9,327 nt of DNA from DATAMF01 sp036260665 (lineage in GTDB: Bacteria; Chloroflexota; Anaerolineae; Aggregatilineales; Aggregatilineaceae): assembly GCA_036260665.1 (NCBI GenBank), contig DATAMF010000233.1, forward strand, positions 1 through 9,327, in the 5' to 3' direction. The position numbers were made by a program, and so were the translations under genes. This document shows positions 1 through 5,334 of this stretch, one piece after another; within the stretch, counting starts at the first letter, position 1; each line of letters starts with the position of its first letter. The notes beneath the pieces were generated by a model. It did no database searches, had not been told where the DNA came from, and saw nothing but the letters and a program-made list of their open reading frames with translations.

Positions 1-815
1 CGTCGCGCCTGCTGAAGCTGGAGGCGTTCAAGGAGCCGGAAGAAGGCCCCGACATCATGCAGATCGGCACCATCAACCACGAGATTCTGGAAAAAACGTA
101 TACGCGGATCGCGGATGAAGACCTGATCATCACGGCAGATAATTTGTCCCAGGCCCAGGCGATTCTGCACGATGTCGCCGGGGCGGTATTTGCGCAGGCC
201 CCGCGTAAACATGGTTTCCGCCCCACCCCGCTCTGGGATCAGGAATGCGCGGCCATGCTGCGCCGCCTCGATTGGCTGATCCGGCTGGATTTTGAAGACT
301 TCAACCCGCTCAAGCTCCCGGCTGGCTCCGAGCGCCGCCCCTTCTGGCAGGAAGTCGAATTTGGGCGGCACGGCCAGCCCTTCCTGGTGATCGATGGCGA
401 GGCCGGGCCGGTCCTGGTGCGCGGCGTGATTGACCGCGTGGATCGGGCGGGTGATCAGATCATCATCATGGATTACAAAACGGGAGCGCGCCCGCATCCC
501 ACCGACGACATGATCGCGGGCCGCGACGTGCAGATGATGATCTACCTGCTGGCGGCCCAGGAACTGCTCGCCCGCCACAACCTGCCCTACGAGTTAGCAG
601 GCGGCCTCTTCTGGCACATCCGCAGCCGCACCACCAGCGGCGACATCCACGCGAATGATCCGGCTATTGAAACGGCGCGCCAGGTGCTGCACCACAATAT
701 TCTGCGCGCCCGTCAGGGGGATTTCGCCGTCCACCCCACCAACGGCCAATGTGCCGCCTACTGCGAATTTGGCCCGCTGTGCCGCGTCTCGCGTGCCTAC
801 CACCGCAAGCCGTGA
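1..815 (+). CDS. PD-(D/E)XK nuclease, AddB/RexB-like, C-terminal part (5' end outside window)
   Basis: The reading frame is open from base 3 with no start before the window edge, so the gene is truncated on the left; the ATG at 57 is internal. Numbering from that Met, the nuclease core is visible. A GxxxH motif is at 4-8 (His8), an acidic motif VIDRVD has Asp126, and DYKTG has Asp139 and Lys141. A QxxxY motif follows at Gln159-Tyr163. The protein ends with a Cys cluster at 232, 236 and 242 (CX3CX5C). In AddB/RexB and related nucleases, three C-terminal cysteines plus one far upstream hold a 4Fe-4S cluster that staples the nuclease domain; the upstream Cys would lie off the window. The likely role is nucleolytic trimming of DNA ends as partner of an AddA helicase, and an AddA-type gene lies on the opposite strand at 5331-8882. 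A stand-alone PDDEXK_1 nuclease or another RecB-like protein remains possible because the helicase-like N-terminus is not seen. The nuclease family is secure; the AddB label is an inference. Confidence 0.85.
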   Translation, partial: SRLLKLEAFKEPEEGPDIMQIGTINHEILEKTYTRIADEDLIITADNLSQAQAILHDVAGAVFAQAPRKHGFRPTPLWDQECAAMLRRLDWLIRLDFEDFNPLKLPAGSERRPFWQEVEFGRHGQPFLVIDGEAGPVLVRGVIDRVDRAGDQIIIMDYKTGARPHPTDDMIAGRDVQMMIYLLAAQELLARHNLPYELAGGLFWHIRSRTTSGDIHANDPAIETARQVLHHNILRARQGDFAVHPTNGQCAAYCEFGPLCRVSRAYHRKP

Positions 816-1585
816 CGATCCGCGCCCTGTTCGATGCGTCCGCCAGCCGCTACGAGCGGGCTATTGTGCCGCTGCTGCTGCCCCTCACCGCCGACCTGAT
901 CGCCTATGCCGCGCCGCGCCCCACCGATCACGTGCTGGATGTCGGCACGGGAACCGGACTCGCCGCCCGGCTGCTGGCCCCCTATGTCCGCCGCGTCACC
1001 GGGATCGATTTTTCGCTGCGATCCCTGACCGTCGCCCGTGCGATCCCTACGCCCGCTCACGTATCCTATGCCGCCGCCGACATCACGCGCCTGCCCTTCC
1101 CGCCGCGATCCTTCACGCTGATCGTGTCCTCCTTCGGGCTGAACGCGACCAACCCGGCGGACAGTCTGCGCGCCCTGCGCCGCGTCTGTGCGCCCGGCGG
1201 CACATTGATCATTCAGGAATGGGGACCGTCCGGCCCGGTCGATCTCGCCCTGGACGATCTGCTGGCCCACTACGCGCCCGATCTGCCCGATCTCCTCGAC
1301 GACGAACCCCGCTGGACCGCGCAGCTTCAGGACACGGACGATTACACCGATTGGCTGGCCGCCTACGGCTTTGAAGTCGAAGACGCGCGCGAAGATGCCC
1401 CGGTCCGCGTCCGCCTCCCCTCCATCGAACCCTACCTTACCTATAAACTCGCCTGGACGCACCGCCACGATCAACTCCGTGCAATGGACGACTCCGCCCG
1501 CGCCGCCTTTTTCGCCGCCGCGCGCCAGCTCTCCCTGCCCACCTGGGAACCGGTCCTCTTCCGTATCACCGCCCGCCGCGTCTGA
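812..1585 (+). CDS. class I SAM-dependent methyltransferase (UbiE/Methyltransf_11 type)
   Basis: I start this 257-aa protein at GTG 812, whose bases overlap the TGA of the upstream nuclease gene (GTGA). The frame runs back to an ATG at 749, but those 21 extra residues lie wholly inside the nuclease gene and look unlike a methyltransferase N-terminus. From GTG, motif I VLDVGTGTG is at 41-49 and binds the SAM methionine/ribose side. The acidic end of strand 2 is GIDFS (Asp66), AADI (Asp90) lies near the adenine, and the post-motif LRRVCAPGGTLII is at 122-134. The order of motifs is that of UbiE/Methyltransf_11 enzymes acting on small molecules. The C-terminal third, which carries substrate specificity, has no motif I recognise, so the substrate is unknown. 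No strong Shine-Dalgarno precedes the GTG, which fits translational coupling with the nuclease gene. No functional link to the nuclease is evident from sequence. Confidence 0.9.
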   Translation: MTIRALFDASASRYERAIVPLLLPLTADLIAYAAPRPTDHVLDVGTGTGLAARLLAPYVRRVTGIDFSLRSLTVARAIPTPAHVSYAAADITRLPFPPRSFTLIVSSFGLNATNPADSLRALRRVCAPGGTLIIQEWGPSGPVDLALDDLLAHYAPDLPDLLDDEPRWTAQLQDTDDYTDWLAAYGFEVEDAREDAPVRVRLPSIEPYLTYKLAWTHRHDQLRAMDDSARAAFFAAARQLSLPTWEPVLFRITARRV

Positions 1586-1671
1586 CCCCCAATTGGTGTC
1601 AATTTAAGCCATTTTTCGGCGGAAAATACAGGCGATTCGTCAGGGCGTGAGCTTGCCCCACCCGCGTTGCT

Positions 1672-1714
1672 CCCCTTTCCCCACTTCGTAGAGAAAGGGG
1701 CCGGGGGATAGGGG
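1672..1714. repeat. GC-rich palindromic intergenic repeat
   Basis: CCCCTTTC at 1672-1679 is the exact inverse complement of GAAAGGGG at 1693-1700, with a 13-base loop. It is followed at once by GGGG-CC-GGGGG-ATA-GGGG (1697-1714). This pattern resembles the dispersed intergenic repeats I associate with Chloroflexota genomes, but only one good copy is in the window, so its repeat status rests on memory. It might serve as a transcript end or an mRNA stabiliser, but there is no T tract after it. A degenerate second unit follows at 1777-1803. Confidence 0.55.
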
Positions 1715-1776
1715 TAAACTACACGACACCCATTGTCCCCCTATGATCGACTTGTGGGTAATGATGAGCCGCGTGC

Positions 1777-1803
1777 GGGGAAAGGAGGCGGGGAGGATAG
1801 GGG
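1777..1803 (+). repeat. degenerate G-rich copy of the 1672-1714 repeat
   Basis: The segment reads GGGGAAAGGAGGCGGGG and then AGGATAGGGG. It shares the GGGGAAAGG, CGGGG and GATAGGGG elements with bases 1693-1714 in the same order and orientation. The C-rich left arm of the palindrome is missing, so it cannot fold the same way. Six G runs of two or more bases within 27 bases make a two-layer G-quadruplex conceivable on the plus strand. Confidence 0.4.
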
Positions 1804-1841
1804 TTCGCCGCCTGTAATACCCTTCCTATTTGCATCCAAGT

Positions 1842-1875
1842 TCACCATCGAAGTTAGTCATCCGATGGTGATGAC
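1842..1875. repeat. two overlapping, mutually exclusive hairpins
   Basis: TCACCATCG at 1842-1850 pairs perfectly with CGATGGTGA at 1863-1871 (9 bp, 12-base loop). GTCATC at 1857-1862 also pairs perfectly with GATGAC at 1870-1875 (6 bp, 7-base loop). The two stems share bases 1870-1871, and the shorter stem uses part of the longer one's loop, so only one can form at a time. No T tract, promoter or downstream gene in the right position supports a riboswitch or attenuator. A dyad operator or a repeat end are equally open. Confidence 0.4.
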
Positions 1876-1980
1876 AAATCCGAACACCTGTGCTATCCCG
1901 TTCGTATCGCCCAACAACGCACCTTACCAACCACTAATAACTTCTTCAAAGGGGGGGTCAGAAAATCGACCAAGTTTTAC

Positions 1981-2030
1981 AAAAGCCCCACTTTGTCAAA
2001 CTTCCCAGGTTCAAAACGCCCAAAGCGGGG
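1981..2030 (-). terminator. possible intrinsic terminator of the minus-strand operon
   Basis: Read on the minus strand, CCCCGCTTTG (2030-2021) can pair over 10 positions with CAAAGTGGGG (1995-1986), with one G-U pair and a 25-base loop. The stem is followed by CTTTTG. On the plus strand the same position is an A-C mismatch, so the stem is better in minus-strand RNA, consistent with ending the operon whose last stop codon is at 2129. The long loop, a T run of only four and a distance of about 100 bases from the stop keep this tentative. Confidence 0.35.
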
Positions 2031-2039
2031 GGGGGGGGG
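2027..2039 (+). repeat. 13-base poly-G tract
   Basis: An uninterrupted run of 13 G lies between convergent genes. Nearby are a run of seven G at 1951-1957 and a GGGGGGG-C-GGGGG run at 2115-2127. Such tracts are prone to slippage and to sequencing or assembly length errors, so the exact length should be treated with caution. It lies in no gene I accept. Confidence 0.85.
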
Positions 2040-2128
2040 ATCACTCAGAAGATCAACAAATCCTCCCGTCTCGCGTCGTGCAATGGAAGCTTTTTCCCCG
2101 TGAGGCGTCGGCAAGGGGGGGCGGGGGT

Positions 2129-2758
2129 TCAGAACCGGTACAGCCGGAACCCGCGCCAGGGATGCGCCCGCGCCGCGTACTGATCCTGTGTGTACCCGGC
2201 AACAAACCGGTTCGCCACCGACATCCCGACCACCGGCGCGTCCGGCGACAGATCGAACCAGTCGGCTCCCATCTCGCGCGGTTCAACAAACACCGTCAGA
2301 TTGCGCGGGCGGTACAACAGCACCACCGTATCAGCCAGCCGTACAACGCCGCTAGGTTTCCCAAGCTGCGCCATCATCTCACCCACGTGCAGCAGCGGCG
2401 GGCTGCTGTCTAACTGCCAATCCGAATGGACCAGGCTGTAACTGTGGCTTGCCCACAGCAGCACCATCGGTTCGGGCATTTGCGCATCCACGGTATACGA
2501 AAACTCAACCCGCGTCCCGTACACGCTGGCATATTGGGTTTGCGGCAAATGGGCGTTCACAATGGCTTGGTTGGCGTTCAGCGCATCCGGCACGGCGTTG
2601 AGCGTCAATTCGAGGAAACACACATCCATCCAGCAGCCGTCCGGCGACGGCATGGGGAAAATGTCGTGGGTGCGGTGCTGTCCGATCCAGCGCACCGCTC
2701 CGATCACCAATCCTTGCAAGCATACGAGAATCAACAGGCTGCGTAGCAGGAGTTTCAT
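2129..2758 (-). CDS. membrane-anchored extracytoplasmic protein, paralogue of the upstream gene
   Basis: This 209-aa protein is of unknown function. Residues 1-22 are a short basic start (MKLLLR) and one hydrophobic segment, so it is probably an uncleaved anchor or a signal peptide with the rest outside the membrane. After it come VRWIGQ (22-27), FPMP (34-37) and GCWMDVCF (41-48) with Cys42 and Cys47. A HVGEMMAQLGKP stretch is at 124-135 and the C-terminus is WRGFRLYRF. All of these are matched, in the same order, by the gene just upstream (2755-3354), so the two are tandem paralogues. The C-X4-C pair could form a disulphide outside the cell. Its ATG overlaps the TGA of the upstream gene (ATGA), and there is no Shine-Dalgarno at a normal distance, so translation is probably coupled. 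It is the last gene of the minus-strand operon. I recognise no enzyme motif. Confidence 0.8.
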   Translation of the reverse strand: MKLLLRSLLILVCLQGLVIGAVRWIGQHRTHDIFPMPSPDGCWMDVCFLELTLNAVPDALNANQAIVNAHLPQTQYASVYGTRVEFSYTVDAQMPEPMVLLWASHSYSLVHSDWQLDSSPPLLHVGEMMAQLGKPSGVVRLADTVVLLYRPRNLTVFVEPREMGADWFDLSPDAPVVGMSVANRFVAGYTQDQYAARAHPWRGFRLYRF

Positions 2759-3354
2759 GGGAATCTATAATATGCTCCAAAACCTTTCCAATCTTGCGTG
2801 AACGGATAATAAAAGGTGATTGTCTCTTGATCAGCGTCCGCTTGAAAAACGGTCAGGCTGTCCACCTGATCACGCGGCGAAAGCAGCACATGGTTTATAT
2901 TCCTATCCGTCGGAACCACCAGCAGATACAGCCTCCGCGCCGGATACTCCACCACCACATGATCCTCTAACACCATTATACGCGCAGGTGCGCCCAGCGT
3001 GCCTACCACATCCCCCAACCGCATCAACTTGTGATCGCTCGTCAGGCTGTAACTCGCCGGATTCCAGTAGAGCTTCACCGGCGTGCGGCCCCGGTAGACG
3101 AATTCCAGCCCGGTAGCCTGATCCCACAGCCGCCCGGCCTGTGAAATCCGGGGATGCATGGACAGCGCCGCCGGAATCTCGCTGAACGCGATGTCGAAAA
3201 AGCACAACCCATCCCAGCATCCCCGCGCATCCGGCAGCGGGAACGGCTGATCCGGCTGCTGTTGTCCGACCCACCGCACGCTCGCCACCGCCGCGCTGCA
3301 CACCACCCACAGCAGCAGCATGCCGCTGATCAGAACCCGGTTGATAAACCGCAA
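2755..3354 (-). CDS. membrane-anchored extracytoplasmic protein, paralogue of the downstream gene
   Basis: This 199-aa protein is of unknown function and starts at TTG 3354. GAGGG lies 9 bases before the TTG, and the start keeps two basic residues (MRFINR) ahead of the hydrophobic segment at 7-25, as in its paralogue. The ATG at 3321 would cut into that segment. It shares with the next gene VRWVGQ (26-31), FPLP (37-40), GCWDGLCF (45-52; Cys46, Cys51), SYSL (101-104), LGDVVGTLGAP (113-123) and a KGFGAYYRF end. The rest is predicted beta-rich and shows no catalytic motif. The GCW...CF and LGDxxxxLGxP patterns remind me of secreted hypothetical proteins of Chloroflexota, but I cannot name a family. 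It lies 6 bases after the permease-like gene and overlaps the next by 4, so it is co-transcribed with both. It may be an extracytoplasmic partner of the membrane proteins; that is an inference from context. Confidence 0.8.
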   Translation of the reverse strand: MRFINRVLISGMLLLWVVCSAAVASVRWVGQQQPDQPFPLPDARGCWDGLCFFDIAFSEIPAALSMHPRISQAGRLWDQATGLEFVYRGRTPVKLYWNPASYSLTSDHKLMRLGDVVGTLGAPARIMVLEDHVVVEYPARRLYLLVVPTDRNINHVLLSPRDQVDSLTVFQADADQETITFYYPFTQDWKGFGAYYRFP

Positions 3355-3360
3355 GCCGGA

Positions 3361-4362
3361 TCACCCTCGCAGCGGACGCGATGCCCGCCGCGCCGACCAC
3401 CACAGCAGCCCGTTCGTCACCAGCGCCAGCAGCAGCATGGCTCCGAGCATCAGCACGCCCGTCAGAATACCATAATCCACATCTGTCCACGCCTGAAAAT
3501 ATGTTTCCAGGTTCATGAACCGCAAGCCCTGATCGCCCGTCGTGCCCAGCAAGACCAGGCTCACCAACTTCTGCGTCATATCCGCATTCGATGTGAGTTG
3601 GGTGATCGGCTCGGCGTCCAGCACGTCCCAGCCCCCCGACAGCGACCCGATCACGATCAGCACTTCCAGCACCAGGATCACCGTCTGCGCGACAATCGTT
3701 GTCCCGCGTGCCTTAAACACCGTCGAGAGCAGCAGCCCAATCGACGCGTTCAGCCCCAGCAGCACCAGCGGCAGCAGCAGCGCCGCCGTCATCAGCCCAG
3801 CCAGCAGCAGAATCGCCACTTCCAGCGAGACTTCCGGCGTGATCCCGGTGATATACAAATCCAGGTGATAGCCCTGGTAATCCGTCAGGTCCACCAGCAT
3901 TTGCCCCACAAACACCACGCGCGGGATGATCAGGAAGGCCAGCAGCCAGCGCAGTTGGTAAAACACCGCCGCCCACCGCGCCCGGATCACCATTTCCGCC
4001 CCATGACTGGTAATTTTGACCGCTTCCCACGTTCCGGCCTGCTGCTCCTGCGACACCATATTCGAGGTCAGCACCAGCGCCGCCGTAAACGTAAAAAACT
4101 GGATCAGCAGCAGCGGCAGATACAGCACGGAAAACAGCGCCGACTCGCCCTGATCGCTCACCCCAAAGTTCTGGTTGCCCTGGTACGCCCGGTAGCTGAT
4201 CGCCACCATCCACACCACAATCCCGATCCCAATCAGCCGGAACAGCCAGCGTGCCATCCCCTGGCGGCGGCGCTGTGCCCGCTGTAACAGGTAGCGCAAA
4301 ATCGGGTTCGTAGGCCGCGCCCACACCGGGAATTGATCATAAACATAATGTTGCAGCCGCAC
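3361..4362 (-). CDS. polytopic membrane protein, ABC-2 permease-like (second of a tandem pair)
   Basis: This 333-aa integral membrane protein starts at GTG 4362, preceded by AAGGGAG with a 6-base spacer. About six hydrophobic segments are visible, near residues 39-55, 77-99, 137-155, 180-212 (possibly two), 222-243 and 300-322. Between the second and third lies a cytoplasmic-type loop SQEQQAGTWEAVKIT, then VIRARWAAVF. It resembles the 'ER..GTLE.L..TP....+..+K' loop of ABC-2-type permeases such as ABC exporter membrane subunits, which contacts the ATPase. Residues 11-30 (FPVWARP...RYLLQRAQ), WEAVKIT...RARWAAVF, PRVVFVGQMLVDLT and GDQGL line up with the preceding gene, so these are diverged tandem paralogues. 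No ATP-binding subunit is encoded in the window, so an orphan permease or a non-transport membrane complex remains possible. Membrane location is certain; the ABC-2 assignment is moderate. Confidence 0.8.
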   Translation of the reverse strand: MRLQHYVYDQFPVWARPTNPILRYLLQRAQRRRQGMARWLFRLIGIGIVVWMVAISYRAYQGNQNFGVSDQGESALFSVLYLPLLLIQFFTFTAALVLTSNMVSQEQQAGTWEAVKITSHGAEMVIRARWAAVFYQLRWLLAFLIIPRVVFVGQMLVDLTDYQGYHLDLYITGITPEVSLEVAILLLAGLMTAALLLPLVLLGLNASIGLLLSTVFKARGTTIVAQTVILVLEVLIVIGSLSGGWDVLDAEPITQLTSNADMTQKLVSLVLLGTTGDQGLRFMNLETYFQAWTDVDYGILTGVLMLGAMLLLALVTNGLLWWSARRASRPLRG

Positions 4363-4368
4363 GTGAGA

Positions 4369-4375
4369 CTCCCTT
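4369..4375 (-). promoter_or_regulatory. Shine-Dalgarno AAGGGAG deciding a GTG start
   Basis: AAGGGAG begins at the last base of the preceding stop codon and sits six bases before GTG 4362. This is a good ribosome-binding site and supports the non-ATG start of the 333-aa membrane protein. Confidence 0.65.
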
Positions 4376-5334
4376 CACAAGTACTCGGCATAAGAGGCCG
4401 CGTGACACAACAGCGTGCGCATCAGAATTATTTCGCACCCCAGCAGCAGCAGCAGCGGCAGGCCGAACCACAGGCTACCATCAATCTGGTGCCACAGTTG
4501 CACGGCCAGGCGCGGATCCACCATCCACAGCCCGTGATCGCCAAACAGCGTCATCAGCAGCAGTCCTTGCTGGCGGCCCATCGCCGGAGCGGCTACAGAC
4601 GGTCCGATCTGATCCATCGCCGTGAATCCGATCCAGGACACCCGGCAGAAAAAGAAAAGTGCGATGATGAAGATGATAATTCGCGCCAGCAGAGCCGCCC
4701 ACCGGTGTTGGATCAGCGCCGACACATACACCCCCAGCGCCGCGCTTAACCCGATCAGCACCAGCGGTTCGATCAGCGCCGCCGCCAGATTGATCAGCAC
4801 CAGCAGTATCCCGATTCCGGTTGGCACGGCGGGTTCCATCGTATCAAACCCCGGATGAAAGCCCCAGACTCCGGTCAGATCCACCAGAAACAACCCGGCC
4901 CACACCAGGCGCGGCAGCATAATGGTGAGAATCATCAGCCGCCCGCGCCAGAACACCGCCGCCCAGTGCGCGCGCACCAACAGCCGCGTGCCCGCCATCG
5001 TGATCCACACCAGTTCCCAGTCATCATGCCGCAAATCCCGCGCGAACTGCTCCGATGTCGTCACGAACGCGCCCACCCACGTGCTAAACTGCAAAAAGAT
5101 CAGCACGGCATACATCAGTGAAAAAACGCTGGTGGGATAAGTGCCCAGCCTCTTCGCTTCGCTGTTGTCAAGGTACACCGCCGCGCTGCATCCCGCAATA
5201 CCCAGCGCCACCAACAGCCGGAACACCCGCCCGCCCTGCTGCCAGATCGCCCCGCGCAGCGTTTGCCCTCGCCGCAGCAAATACCCCAGCATCGTCGGAT
5301 CAGGCCGCGCCCACGCCGGTAAATACTGCATCAT
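4375..5334 (-). CDS. polytopic membrane protein, ABC-2 permease-like (first of a tandem pair)
   Basis: This integral membrane protein is 319 aa if started at ATG 5334, which overlaps the addA stop as ATGA. A second ATG follows directly at 5331. GGAGG at 5340-5336 is 1 base from the first ATG and 4 bases from the second, so the second may be the real start (318 aa). Hydrophobic segments lie near 37-55, 70-92, 132-152, 172-196, 210-232 and 286-305. Shared elements with the next gene, in order, are PAWARP (6-11), GYLLRRGQ, WELVWIT, RAHWAAVFW, PRLVWAGLFLVDLT and GDHGL. The loop DLRHDDWELVWIT occupies the place of the ATPase-contacting loop of ABC-2 permeases but has lost the usual Gly before Trp. 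The pair could form a heterodimeric membrane subunit. Position directly behind addA means co-transcription with it; no functional link is implied by sequence alone. Confidence 0.8.
   Translation of the reverse strand: MMQYLPAWARPDPTMLGYLLRRGQTLRGAIWQQGGRVFRLLVALGIAGCSAAVYLDNSEAKRLGTYPTSVFSLMYAVLIFLQFSTWVGAFVTTSEQFARDLRHDDWELVWITMAGTRLLVRAHWAAVFWRGRLMILTIMLPRLVWAGLFLVDLTGVWGFHPGFDTMEPAVPTGIGILLVLINLAAALIEPLVLIGLSAALGVYVSALIQHRWAALLARIIIFIIALFFFCRVSWIGFTAMDQIGPSVAAPAMGRQQGLLLMTLFGDHGLWMVDPRLAVQLWHQIDGSLWFGLPLLLLLGCEIILMRTLLCHAASYAEYL

Larger units (their letters stand above)
1586..2128. other. convergent intergenic region without a credible gene
   Basis: This 543-base gap lies between the 3' ends of the plus-strand methyltransferase and the minus-strand operon, so only terminators or repeats are expected. 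It holds two small AT-rich hairpins just after the methyltransferase stop: AATTG-GTGT-CAATT at 1591-1604, and ATTTTTC-GGC-GGAAAAT at 1611-1627 with one G-T pair. Neither has a following T tract, so they are weak terminator candidates at best. Further on are a GC-rich palindromic repeat, a pair of competing hairpins and several long G runs, described separately. The stretch from about 1815 to 2090 is visibly richer in A and T than the flanking genes. The longest plus-strand open frame here (1733-2413) has repeat-derived, low-complexity content and runs far into the opposite-strand gene, so I do not call it. Confidence 0.75.

Noticed and set aside
655..1474. Frames overlapping the methyltransferase and nuclease ends on both strands
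   Set aside because: They are Arg- and Pro-rich or Gly-rich shadows typical of GC-rich coding DNA, with no motif and incompatible with the clear SAM-binding and PD-(D/E)XK motifs.
2086..2127. C-rich/G-rich pairing just past the operon stop as a terminator
   Set aside because: CCCCG can pair with CGGGG on the minus strand, but the stem is followed by AAAAA and not a T tract, so it does not have the form of an intrinsic terminator in the direction of transcription.
1733..2413. Plus-strand open frame of 226 codons starting in the intergenic region
   Set aside because: Its second half runs antisense through the coding strand of the anchored protein at 2129-2758, its first half is built on the G-rich repeat and poly-G runs, and there is no ribosome-binding site or recognisable domain.
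2505..2801. Short frames on both strands around the junction of the two anchored-protein genes
   Set aside because: They overlap the ATGA junction in other frames and show none of the shared landmarks of the paralogue pair.
3154..4287. Long plus-strand frame rich in Gln, His and Arg
   Set aside because: It is the antisense shadow of hydrophobic membrane-protein codons (Leu and Val CTG/GTG read backwards as Gln and His). The minus-strand genes there have ordered membrane segments and paralogues.
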